This document shows, in pieces, positions 34,582 through 47,900 of a stretch of 64,000 bases of DNA. Numbering within the stretch: position 1 is the stretch's first letter; each line of letters starts with the position of its first letter. Below the pieces are notes generated by a model, which searched no databases, had not been told where the DNA came from, and saw nothing but the letters and a program-made list of their open reading frames with translations. The DNA is from Imbricaverruca yamaguchii (taxonomy: Eukaryota > Arthropoda > Thecostraca > Neoverrucidae), in contig JAOTOL010000855.1 in NCBI GenBank assembly GCA_034440575.1, positions 46,001 through 110,000 on the forward strand, read 5' to 3'. A program made the translations under genes and the position numbers.

Positions 34582-37500
34582 CTGCCAGACATAAAATGAA
34601 CGTAAATATAACATGCAAAACCTCCTAAAAGCACTTTGTACGCGGCGCAAATAAAGTGAATTGACACAAGCTAGTTCTGCAATGCATTTCTTGCATTGTA
34701 TTCAACTGAATTTCAAAAGAACAACGTGTATAATCGATCAACAAAAATACAGTCCTTGCTACTTTCATTGACCGCTAGGTAAAGCACGAGAAGCAGAGAA
34801 AGGGGGCATAAGCAAGTCAGATGTGAACTGTGAAAAGGCGAAGTATCCACAGTGCATTTTTAGAAGTGTACAAGTGCAAGACCAATATACATTCAATGCT
34901 ACATTTCACTACTGACCAGCCATTCAACAAGCATGTTTCTTACACCATATACGGCGAAATATGAATCAAAACGCTGAAGCGAAGGATTCGGCAATAGGTT
35001 GGAACAAAAGATTAGATAGATGATGTCCGTGGTGAGCAATATTAAATGCATGAACTTGAGAAAAAAGGTTTGCTAGTTGAATCAACCATATAATAATTCT
35101 AGAGATCAAATAATATAAAAAACAAATGGAAATTAAAAAGTGAAGTATGCTGTGTTACACGCCATGAAATTAAACACTAAACTTAAGTAGGATCCCTACA
35201 AATAATTGCAGGTAAAACATGATCACAAGCAACATCATGCAAAATCATTAATGATCGAGCTCTGAAAATACAGAAGAGAAATAAAATCCTCCAATTTAGC
35301 CGACGTGGCAAAAGCAGGCCCACAAACGGTCCAAACGTTTTCGGCTGTGTCAGCCATTAGATCTTGTGGCCATGCGCCGTCAGCCGTCAGCCGTCAGACA
35401 TCAGCCGTCAGACGTCAGACGTCAGACATCAGACGTCAGACGTCAGACGTCAGACGTCTGTAGCCGGTAGCCGTAGGTGACGGCCGTCGGGACGGGCACT
35501 CACCCCACCGGACGGGACACATGCGCAGCGCGTCCAGCATGGCGGCGCTCCACGTGACGCCTCGCAGGTCGGCCACGCCGTGACGCCCGCCGTCACACAC
35601 ACGCCAGCCGAGCGTCACGCGGCTCGACACGTGCTCGCTGACGCCACAGCCGGCCGGCGGCTCGTCCGACTCGGTCGGCGTCTGAGGGTGGCAGGCGACG
35701 TCACTGCCGGATCGGCGCACCTGGGCGGCAATACAGGCAGCGGATGGCCGACTACTCCATGTTGGTTGGTCATTTGGGCTTACGGGCGCATCGACTGCAT
35801 TGGTCACACAGCGCCCAGGACTACTCAATGCATGCCTGCCATTAACCAATACACCGGCAAGAGCACAGCATCAAGGCACTTTAGACAATGATCATACACG
35901 AACAACCGTCTCGTAATCTACACAATACATGTCCGCTGGCCGCCAGCCTACAGAAGAGCACGAGAACGAGAGCACGAGAGCACGAGAACGTACCACGTGG
36001 CGCACGTCCAGCGGGCACCTGTCGACCGGCACGGGCACGCGGCACGTCTCCTGACTCTCCATGAGGATCCGTTTGCCCTCTGTGTACGTCATCTCGAGCT
36101 CGTGCTCGGTGGCGTTCAGCACGTCCAGCACCAGGTAGCAGGAGGTCGGCCTGGGGCGACGGGCGCGCATTGTCAGCCGACATGTCTGCACACTTGACTG
36201 ACACGCACATTGGTGTGGTGGCTGATGACCGCCGTCAAAAACTCCGTGCGAGTTACAACCCAACAGCTTATTCCGGCTGTAATTAACCGGCGCCACCTGC
36301 AGCGATAACTCCCCGGAACATGGACGGACTCTGGCTAACGAAAACAAGAGCCTGTGGGAATACTTCCCTATACATACTGGGTATTGTCCGCTTGCAAAGC
36401 CAAGATGCACATTAAGAACCCAACATACTTCCATTGATCTGTCCTGGTTTTTTAACGCCCGTCAGCTGGCTAAATATGGACGTCAAGATCTGATCGTCAC
36501 TTGGGCACGGAAAGGAGAGGATGTGGACAAGAACATTGCAGTTGAATCATGACACATCAATGGGAAAACACCGCAAGATGTGTTTCTTTACTATCATGTC
36601 CCGTATCATTTCATCAACCTCTAAACAAAAACGGGGGGGGGGGGGGGGGGGTGTCCTTTCCACTTGACCAAACAAACAATCAACATCAAAATTAACTCAA
36701 ATTAGCCGTAAACTATTGGACATCCGTATGTGAGAGATGGCACTCTCAGGAATGCAAGGACGTGATGCAACAGTATCCCAGTGGCAAGGGAGTGGTATGA
36801 CTGAACCACACCAGTGATGCGGCAAAAGTACAACAGTAGCGAGACACAAACTGACTGGTGGTGCAGTTGAGCACGTAGTGCAATAGCAACTTGGCTGACC
36901 GCTAGTTCACATAGGATGCCGCCTTCACTGTACCAGCTCTCAACGCACTCAAATCCGGCCTATCCGGCAGGGAGCGGCAAGAAATGGCAAAACATTGCCG
37001 CGCGGCAACGACTAGAACCAAGCCGTGGACTGCTTGCTGAACCATTGGCGACTCACGTCTCGGCGGGCAGCACGTCCCACTTGGTGATGAACACCGACGG
37101 CAGCACGTCCAACTGGATGAGCACGCTGAAGGCGCGGCAGAGACCAGCAGTCATCCCCGGCCCGCCCGAGTACCGCACAGCCAAGATGCACTCGACGGCC
37201 TGCCGAACATGCCACACCAATGGTGGTGACATCTGTTGAGCGCGTTATGTCCTGGCGTACCTTCTGTTCTGACGTTCTTGCATAGTGGCAGTGTTGAGCC
37301 AACCGAGAACGAGACTCGACAACTATTCTTAGCCATATGTTCACATTAACTACTCGGACATGGACGGCACTTCCATGACAGTACGAGACGATACCTAACG
37401 GATAAGCGACAGCTTAAGTTGAGACGAATCAGAGCAATATAAGCACAGCTGTAGATACACTGAAATAGTGCACGTGGCAAGCAATGGTGTCGCTTACCCA

Positions 37501-40500
37501 TCCTCGGTCCGGCGCGCGCACACACCTTGGACGAGTACCGCATCTCCTGCACACTGGGCCGCCGAGCCGAGCCAGAGGCGGGCGTGCGGCCACCACTGCT
37601 GCCGGACCGCACACTGCCGCCCCCCAGCGACGGCGTGGACTCGCCCGGCGCCCGGCGGCTGCGGCCCGACGAGAGCGCACTCGAGAGCCTCGAGGGGAAG
37701 GATGTGGCGGCCGAGCTGACCAGACTGGGCGCCTGGCTGCCACTCAGGCTGGCAGAGTCGGCCGCTGCGGGAAGGTGGTTGGTTGGTTATTGGTTTTACG
37801 ACACATCAACCGTTGAGTCATGCAGCGTCGCCAATCTCTCACGCCGATTGGTCGCGGGCGAAGAGTAGGGGCATGCGAGACTCGAACCCACAACCTTTCG
37901 ATTGCGAGACGGGCATCTTACCCTCCGGCTACTCGTCCCCCTGGGGGAAGGTGGGAAAACACACTGCCAACACACAACCCGCTGGATTGGAACTATCCGC
38001 ACACCGCACGAACTTGATGGTATTACCACGTGTGGATGCACATTTCAACCCATTCGAGGGCTCTATCCTCTACGCATGTATGCTTATGGACAATGTCATT
38101 TGGTTAGCTAACACGTCAATGAAGATTATACTGTTATTGGTTTACGACACATCTACCGTTAAGTCATGTAGCATCGCCAATCTCTCACACCGATTGGTCG
38201 CGGGCGAAGAGTAGCGACAGGTGTGACTCGAACCCACAACCTTTCGATTTGGAGACGAACAACTTACCCCTAGGTCACTCATCCCAAAAGGATAGCGATT
38301 TAAATATTCGACCAAAGCACTGTATAAGGGCTGACTCATATGGCAACAATAAACACTCAACATACTTCAGAGGCGGCTCAGTGCCTCCGAAGAGATAGGA
38401 AACTATCATTTTGCTAGGCGTCAGATGTAAGAAAACGGTGTCAAGAATGACGAAGATAAGGAAAGATGAAGGTACTCAGACAAACATTTTTGGTCAGCCT
38501 GGCCATTTCTCTTTTGACGATTAAAACAATTCTATTCTGGACACATGGAGTCTCCGAATCGACTGTGGATTTGTCCAAATGGCATATATGGTGACATCAC
38601 TCACATCAGTTGGTGATATGCACTGCAACACCGAGGAGCTAGAAGATATCGCACAGCACATGCTACTATTACAGAATATCAGACGCCGTCACCAACACCA
38701 AGCCCAATCACAGCCATGCATATTGTCTACCAAGCAGTCAGTGCCCGACATCCACTGACGTTCACATTAAAGAGATCAAAATGTCCATCCTACGCAATCA
38801 CCACCATTCCAACCATTAACATACCCTACCTTGCTCTCACCAGACATAGCCTTCATCACGCACCAAAACACAACCACTGACGCTTTCAATCTACTGTGCA
38901 AACTGCAACTACTAACGTGACTAACACCATCCAAACGACGGCCACACGTTCATCACCATAAACACGACCAGCTTGAACAAACCCATATCCATGCCATCGA
39001 GCACGACTCGACCTCGATGTCGCCCAGAGTCGAGCGCGGCATCACGCTATCTGACAGCGTGCAAACAATCGGCCACCACCACCACCAGCTAACCTTCCAC
39101 ATCGTTGCAAACAATCGGCCACCACCACCACCAGCTAACCTTCCACATCGTTTCCGTGCAGCACGAAGTCGCGCGAGGCCGTGATTCGCAGCGTCAGCTG
39201 GGCAGCTGCTCCGGGCGCCAGCGGCAGCTGCTGGTGCAGCTGGTCGGCGCAGAATGACAGCAGGTGACCGTCGTGGCGCGGCTCGAGCGTCACCTCGAGC
39301 AGCTCCACCGGCTGCGACGACGCGTTGTGCAGGCTGAGCGTCACCTCGTGACTGTACGGGCAGAGGTCACAGGTCACAGGTCGCACGTGGAGGTCAGCAC
39401 CGTCGAAGCTCCGCGACACAGATCACAGGCCCGAGGTCGCACGTGGAGGTTGGTACCAACCCCTCCTCCCTCATCAAGACAGAAACCAGAAATATACCGG
39501 TGCTTTAAAGTGTTGCTTTGCAGGGATGCAGCGAAGGCTACATTGGGACCATCCGGACATACGTCACAGAGCAGAGACGGAGGCCAGCAACAAAGACACG
39601 AACAGCGGAAAATAAGAATCGATGACGAAACACTGGGCCAAAGTGGGGGATCACGGACCAAATAATCAGACTGTAACATAGCAGTGGCAGACGAAGGCAG
39701 AAAGTATTAAACATACTTAACTGTGAGACTTGTGCGCCAGACAACTTGGGTGGTGGTGGTGGATTGGAGTTTAGGGGCGCTTCGACATCTACGGTCATTT
39801 TGCGCCCATAAAGACAACTTGGGGGATACGACGAAGGACCAACTATGCAAAACCCGGAAGATCCCCACCAACAGAACACGGTCGTTGTTGTGCACCGCTG
39901 AAGCTGACGGCTGCGCGGCAGATGCGGCGGCCAGCTGGCCGTCCACCGGCACCCACCTCTCTCCGGCGTACAGGCTGAGACTGGCGCCCACCACGAAGCC
40001 GCAGCTGTCGAACGGCGCGGGCCCGCCCAGCTTGGAGACGGAGGTGGACAGCTGCAGCTGCGGCAGCGCCGGCACCACGTCCACCACGTACTGCGACACG
40101 TCCAGCCAGCTCATGTGCTTCAGCCGGCAGTTGGAGCGCACGCCCAGCACGGTGCCGCTGTAACCTGGACAGCGAGCGCGAGGTCACAGAGCGGCTACCG
40201 CGGGCTCAAGCCGTTACAACGGCAGCGGGCGGACGTGACGAAACATAGTAGCGTGACACAAACTTTGAAATCTGACCCACACCCTCGTCGCTCCTACACC
40301 GATGTCCGCGCCCATGGCCGTCGGGGGGCTTCAGGACGCATCGACTGACCTTGGCCTTGTCACGTGACCGTTGGCCAGGATTCGAAACTTGCCCTCATCC
40401 TGGATGTCCGTGATATAAACCATTATCCCTTCCTGAAAATAGTCTGTCCAAATTCGTTGCCGAATACTGAATGGTGTTTTCAACTGAATGCAAACTTGTT

Positions 40501-43500
40501 GCTATTTGACAAACATGCTCAAACTGGTTGGAAAGGATAAAAAGGAGTGTTCAATGTGTCAGAAACAGGAAGAAAATGCACAAATATCTTCGAAAATGAC
40601 ATTTCACAACAATTCCCCTTGAAACTCAGGATTCCAAAACACAGACATAACCCTGAAAGGATACCCACCCTGTCCTGGTGCAAACGTCTGTCACCTAACA
40701 CTGAGCTGAGTCATCCAACCCCATTTTTACTGCGCTGACCTCAGCTACATCTCCGTTCACCTTCACCATTCTCCCACTAACTTCCTCTGTTTTCCACCAG
40801 CCTCTATCACCTTTCACTCATACCAATCACTGCCCTCTAACGTGAATCACACCCGCTTGCTTCCACGCTGATGCTTCCACTGCACACAACCCGCTGACAT
40901 CCACACAACACAATGACCACACTGATGACCACACCATCCCTCGACGTCCACATCATCCACTGACGCCTATACCACCCACTGACGTCCTCACTACCTGTTA
41001 CTTCTACACCACTCACTGGAGTCCATCATCACCCATTGATGTCCACGGCACGTACCGAAGTCCATGCCACCTACTGGTGTCCACAATCACCCACTTACGT
41101 AAACACCACCTACTGGCGTCTACCCCGTCCAATGACGTCATACACTACCCATGACCTACCTGGCAACTTCCCTGAATCTACGCCACCCGCCAACCCCAAA
41201 CTAACCCTGTACACCTACCCCACAATCCGCCTGCTACGGCATCCGACCGCGCTCTCGCCGTTACCGCCGGGCGCCCCGTCCCCCCGACCCACCGGTGATG
41301 ATGACCTGTCCGGAGCGACCCACCGGTGATGGTGGCCTGTCCGGAGCGACCCACCGGTGATGGTGACCTGTCCGGAGCGACCCACCGGTGATGGTGACCT
41401 GGTCGGCCCCCGACCCACCGGTGATGAAGACCTGTCCGGGCGACCCACCGGTGATGGTGACCTGGTCGCCCACCCACCGGTGATGAAGACCTGTCCGGAG
41501 CGACCCACCGGTGATGGTGACCTGTCCGGAGCGACCCACCGGTGATGGTGACCTGGCCGGAGCGACCCACCGGTGATGGTGACCTGGTAAGGCGACCCCT
41601 CCCCGACCCACCGGTGATGGTGACCTGTCCGGAGCGACCCACCGGTGATGGTGACCTGTCCGGAGCGACCCACCGGTGATGGTGACCTGTCCGGAGCGAC
41701 CCACCGGTGATGGTGACCTGTCCGGAGCGACCCACCGGTGATGGTGACCTGTCCGGAGCGACCCACCGGTGATGGTGACCTGTCCGGAGCGACCCACCGG
41801 TGATGGTGGCCGTCCGGGCGACCCACCGGTGATGGTGACCTGTCCGGAGCGACCCACCGGTGATGGTGACCTGTCCGGAGCGACCCACCGGTGTGGTCTG
41901 TCGACCCACCGTTGAACCTGTCGCGACCCCGTGTGGTGACCTGGTCCCGACCCCCGTGATGAAGACCTGTCCGGCGACCACCGGTGTGGTGCCTGCCGGC
42001 GACCCGTGATGGTGACCTGTCCCGACCCGGTGATGTGCTGGCGCCCCGACCCACCGGTGATGGTGACCTCGCGCCCCGGTGTGGTGACTGTCGGGCCCCA
42101 CCGTGTGTGCCTGTGCGTGATGTGCCTACCACCGTGATGGGCCTGTACCCACGTGTTAGCGACCCACGTGATGGTGACTGTACAGTGTGTGACTGTCCAC
42201 CACGTATGGTGACCGTCCCCCCCGTTTCCCCCCCCCTCCCCCACCGTTGTGACCTCCCCCCCCCGTTTCTTCCGCCGTATGGTGATCACCCACGATGGTG
42301 ACCTGAGCGACCCACCGTGTGGTCCGGCGACCCACCGGTGTGGTGACCTGTCCGGAGCGACCCACCGGTGATGGTGGCCTGTCCGGAGCGACCCACCGGT
42401 GATGGTGACCTGTCCGGAGCGACCCACGGTGTGGTGACCTGTCCGGAGCGACCCACCGGTGATGGTGACCTGGTCGCCCCCCACCCACCGTTACCCCACC
42501 CGTCCTGCCCCCCACCCCTTGGACCTGTCCGAGCACCCACCGGTGATGGTGACCTGTCCGGAGCGACCCACCGGTGATGGTGACCTGTCCGGAGCGACCC
42601 ACCGGTGATGGTGACCTGGTCGGCCCCCCGACCCACCGGTGATGGTGACCTGTCCGGAGCGACCCACCGGTGATGGTGACCTGTCCGGAGCGACCCACCG
42701 GTGATGGTGACCTGTCCGGAGCGACCCACCGGTGATGGTGACCTGTCCGGAGCGACCCACCGGTGATGGTGACCTGCCGGAGCGACCCACCGGTGATGGT
42801 GGCCTGTCCGGGCGACCCACCGGTGATGGTGACCTGTCCGGAGCGACCCACCGGTGATGGTGACCTGTCCGGGCGACCCACCGGTGATGGGCCTGGTGCC
42901 CCCGACCCCGTTTCGCACCCCGGTGTGGTGACCTGTCCACCCCCGTGTGAAGACCTGTCCGGAGCGACCCACCGGTGATGGTGACCTGTCCGGAGCGACC
43001 CACCGGTGATGGTGACCTGTCCGGAGCGACCCACCGGTGATGGTGACCTGGTCAGGCCCCCGACCCACCGGTGATGGTGACCTGTCCGGAGCGACCCACC
43101 GGTGATGGTGACCTGTCCGGAGCGACCCACCGGTGATGGTGACCTGTCCGGAGCGACCCACCGGTGATGGTGGCCTGTCCGGCGACCACCGGTGTGGTCG
43201 GCCCGGTGTGGTGCGTCCCCCCGTGGCGCCCCCGGTGTGGTGACCTGTCGCCCCCGACCCCCGGTGATGAAGACCTGTCCGGAGCGACCCACCGGTGATG
43301 GTGACCTGTCGGAGCGACCCACCGGTGATGGTGACCTGTCCGAGCGACCCACCGGTGATGGTGACCTGTGCCCCCCACCCACCGTATTGACCTGGCCGGG
43401 CCCACCGGTTGTGCCTGGGCGCCCCCCCCGGTGATGGTGACCTGGCCGGCCCCACCGGTGATGGTGACCTGTGCCCCCCGACCCACCGGTGATGGTACCT

Positions 43501-44883
43501 GGCCGGAGCGACCCACCGGTGATGGTGACCTGACCGGAGCGACCCACCGGTGATGGTGACCTGTCCGGAGCGACCCACCGGTGATGGTGACCTGTGGCGC
43601 CCTCCCGCCCCCGGTGATGGTGCCTGGCGGGCGCCCGTGATGGTGCCTGGTGGCCCCCCCGACCCACCGGTGATGGTGACCTGGCCGGAGCGACCCACCG
43701 GTGATGGTGCCTGACCGGAGCGACCCACCGGTGATGGTGCCTGGCCGGAGCGACCCACCGGTGATGGTGACCTGGTGCGCCCCCCGACCCACCGGGGGTG
43801 CCTGGCCGGAGCACCCACCGGGATGGTGACCTGGTCGGCCCCCGACCCACCGGTGATGAGACCTGTCCGGAGCGACCCACCGGTGATGGTGACCTGTCCG
43901 GAGCGACCCACCGGTGATGGTGACCTGACCGGAGCGACCCACCGGTGATGGTGACCTGGCCGGAGCGACCCACCGGTGATGGTGACCTGGTAAGGCGACC
44001 CCTCCCCGACCCACCGGTGATGGTGACCTGGCCGGAGCGACCCACCGGTGATGGTGACCTGGCCGGAGCGACCCACCGGTGATGGTGACCTGGTCGACCC
44101 CCGACCCACCGGTGATGGTGACCTGACCGGGCGCCTGCGGGGCGCCCACCAGCATGACATGCTGGCTGGAGCGACCCACCGGTGATGGTGACCTGGCCGG
44201 GCGCCTGCGGGGCGCCCACCAGCCGGACCACGTGCTGTCCGGAGCGCGCCGCCAGCGTCAGTGTGGACGGCAGTGCGTCGAGCGGCGCGCCGTCCGAGAG
44301 CAGCGCCACGGCCGACACGCGCAGGTCGGCCGACAACAGGTTCTCCACCGACAGCTCCACCTGGCTCAGCTCGCCCTCCACCCATTTGAAGTCTGCCGAC
44401 AGGCGCCGTGCCCGGTTACACATTGGTCAGGCCTAGCCAGCGTGTATGTCACGTCTGAGCTATAGCTGGGTCGCATGTGCACTCTATCTGCATTCCATGC
44501 GGATTGCGCCGACTTAAATTATTTACACCCATAAATAATTTAATGCCGCCGATGAGCTAAATTATTTACACCCATAACCACATTAATTTCATTATCTGAT
44601 ACAATCATTTTTTTCAGTACAATCATTTGAAGGCGAGATACCTCGCTTGAAATATCAAAATCATCAGCAACAAATCAAAGAATAGGGAATGAAATGATAA
44701 TGGGGAGGGAGTGCAAGTTTCAATATAATGTGCGACTGTCCAACATCGAAGTTATCAGCATCCATTCCGTGCATAGTCCAATGAAGTAACCCTTCCCGAC
44801 GCCGTGGCTGGTCTCGGCCACAGGAGCCAAGTCGGAGGTTCTCACATGAACACTACCTGGTGCACTGTAGCATACGATGCACA

Positions 44884-44954
<71 letters not shown>

Positions 44955-47900
44955 TTGGACATCAGAGCTGAACAAACAACTTCGACGTTTGCTACACAAG
45001 ATGCAAATACATATGCCACGTTTCATAATTTGCATGAATCAACACGCAATATTAGTACTGTTTAATTTCCAACAGCTGCACAAAACATGCCTGAACACAA
45101 AGACGATCACCATTGGTCGCAAACACATCACACCGAAGTCATACATCGGATCAGTTCGAATGAGTCCGCAACGGCAGTGATAAAATAATGCACTGTTCGT
45201 CAGGTGTAAGATGTCGAAACGATAAGTTAGATGCTGAAATTCGCCATTGGAGTTAGTTATTGGGGCTTTAGGGCGCATCGATCATTCGCCATTGGAACAT
45301 GCTTAAACATCGCTTAGTTCTTTTAAGCTTTGGGTCAACAGCGTGCCATCAACAGCATGTGTTAAAAAAAAGTACATTTCGGAAGACACCAATTGTCAAA
45401 ATAGGGGTAGCTATCTGAACATGAAATGCATCATGGCATACATTTGAAACGTTAACATTCCATGCGTCTGTAGGATGCGGTGGCATGATTATTATGTTGC
45501 GATGTGAATAGGAGAAGCATGTCTCTCCCAACATGCCAACATTTCACCACCACGTGTCGTTCTCCACTCAGACCTCCGGCGATAGACACATTGGTAACGC
45601 GCGCACGCTGGACGCCCTGCTGCTGCGAGCCCCGGCCGCCACCCACCCAGCTTCTCCTTGTCCCTCTTCTGTCGTCGCAGACTGGCGAACTGCAGCGGGC
45701 TGAAGATGAACGGGCCGTGGTCGTCGGGCTTGGGTTGGCTGAGCGGCAGCGGCCTCAGCTGCGGCGGGTACTCGAGCGGACGGAACCGCCTGCCGACACG
45801 CGAGCGCACTCTCACGACGACGCACGCTCGGACACGAACGGCACGCGCTCCAGTCGAGGTGGGACCTGCTCTTCCATGGCGGCTTCACAAGTTTGAACAC
45901 ACCACAGAAACCGCGTTGCTCGAAAGCTTCGGGAAATGCAAAAACTTAGAGCATAGAAAAACAGAGTGAACGGACAGAAGAGCAGCAAGCGACACACAGG
46001 CAGGCGACTTCATGGTTTACAGGCAGGCGACTTCATGGTTTATTTGTTTATTGGTTGGTTCACGACACACTTTATGCACATTCACGGCTAATGGCGCCGC
46101 CCACACTGTTTCGCCGGTGGGCCGCGGGATTGGGAAATGTCCTGAGTAGCGCTAGAGTCGAACCCGGGACCTTTGGTATCCATAGCCCGACACCTTAACC
46201 ACTCGGCTATTCCCGCCCCGGCGACTTCATGGTGTGGGTGCTGTACAACATCTGCAGTTGATGCGACCCAAAACCAAAACAACAACAGCGACTTCATAGT
46301 GATCGATCACCACCCGAACGGCGACACCGGCTTTGCCAGAAGGAGACGCGGGAGACGTCAACCGGCACCGCAGACCCGACCGGCGACAGCCAGCCGACCG
46401 GCCGGCGCCACTGACCTGACCAGAGGTAGACAGTAGAGGTTGACGGGCGGTATGATGAGGCCCGTCTCGAGCGCGATCGGTCCCGGCGCTATCGGCTGGC
46501 ACAGCCCCGCCAGCGCCTCCAGCTGGACGGCGAACTCGGACCGCTCCTGCTCGCTCAGCGTCGAGAACATGGTGAGCAGCAGGAACGTCAGGTGACGCAC
46601 GGCCAGCGCGATGTTGCCCATGCGGCGCGACGAGCCGGCCAGCTCCTGCAGCAGCTGGGTCTGCAGCGCCGACCAACCAGACACTTGACCTGCAACACGG
46701 CCACACAGGTCACGGACTCCACTAGAGGGATGTCCAGCCTCTGACCGGTACACTCTGCATACCGCACTGACCTCACGTGACCTGCAACACGGCCGCACAG
46801 GTCACGGACTCGACTAGACAAACGCCCAGCCTCTGACCGGCAAACTCTGCATACCGCACTGACCTGACCTGACCTGACCTGATCAGCATGCGCGCCACAC
46901 ACACGAAAGCCAGGTTGATACTTGATATGCACTTGGGCCATACAAGATCCATATATTTTACCGCAACGGGACCACAAGGCTCACGGAGGTCACATACCAG
47001 GCCAACCAGATACTGACCTGCAACGGGTCATGCGCACAGATACTGACCTGCAACGGGTCATGCGCACACCACATACTGGCCTGACCCGATGCTTAGCCTG
47101 TAGCGGGGTCGGATGCACACCAAGCAGGAGCATACACAAGATCAGTTCAACTTTATCCATTAAAGACAGTGCTAAAACAGTAGGCTATTCTTTAGGTACA
47201 AGATGCCAAACAAGGATAGTAGAATGTCACAATTTTCCATGAAAACATGTTTAGATATTCATAGTCCTTGAAGCTTAATGTTGGATCGATAGCACACAGA
47301 CCAGAGTACGATTTAGGTATATTCTGGCAGACACCAATTGCTAAAATATGGATGGTATATTAACGACAAGGATAACAAAACCACGCTATCAACATATGAC
47401 ATTGCATAATAGACCACATGACAGGTAATTTACTCACTTGGAACTGTGCTACGTGATCGTTTTGTATCACGATCTTCAATGGGGAGCATAAGCATGACAC
47501 TATATCCACACAAGATACCGTTAGACGATCCACTTCACAAATACACATCAAGAAGCACGACGTAGATACTTCTGCGGGAAGAATGTCTATTCAGTGTTAA
47601 ATAAGTGGTGCATGCCACCATATCTCACACATCACTCATAACGGCATCACAGAGGTAGCACACCGTGGGCCCAGCCTCCGCCTGGTCTACAACGGAATCG
47701 GAGCTCACACACCAGTCGCCCAGCCCCGGCCTGGTCTACAACAGAATCAGGCGTCACGCATCAGGGACCGAGCCTCCACCTGGTCTACACCGGAATCACA
47801 CAGGAAACATAAGTACCACTCTCCAGTCGTGGTGGAGGTGCGAACAACTGATCGGACGCATGCAGAAAGGTAACAAAAAGTCGGAGCGTACCTCCAGAAA

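Noticed and set aside
41178..44423. Minus-strand open frames of 300-755 codons as a gene
   Set aside because: Only the first 213 bp (44180-44392) are coding, supported by TRAPPC9 similarity and matching phases with the next exon. The rest is intronic array.
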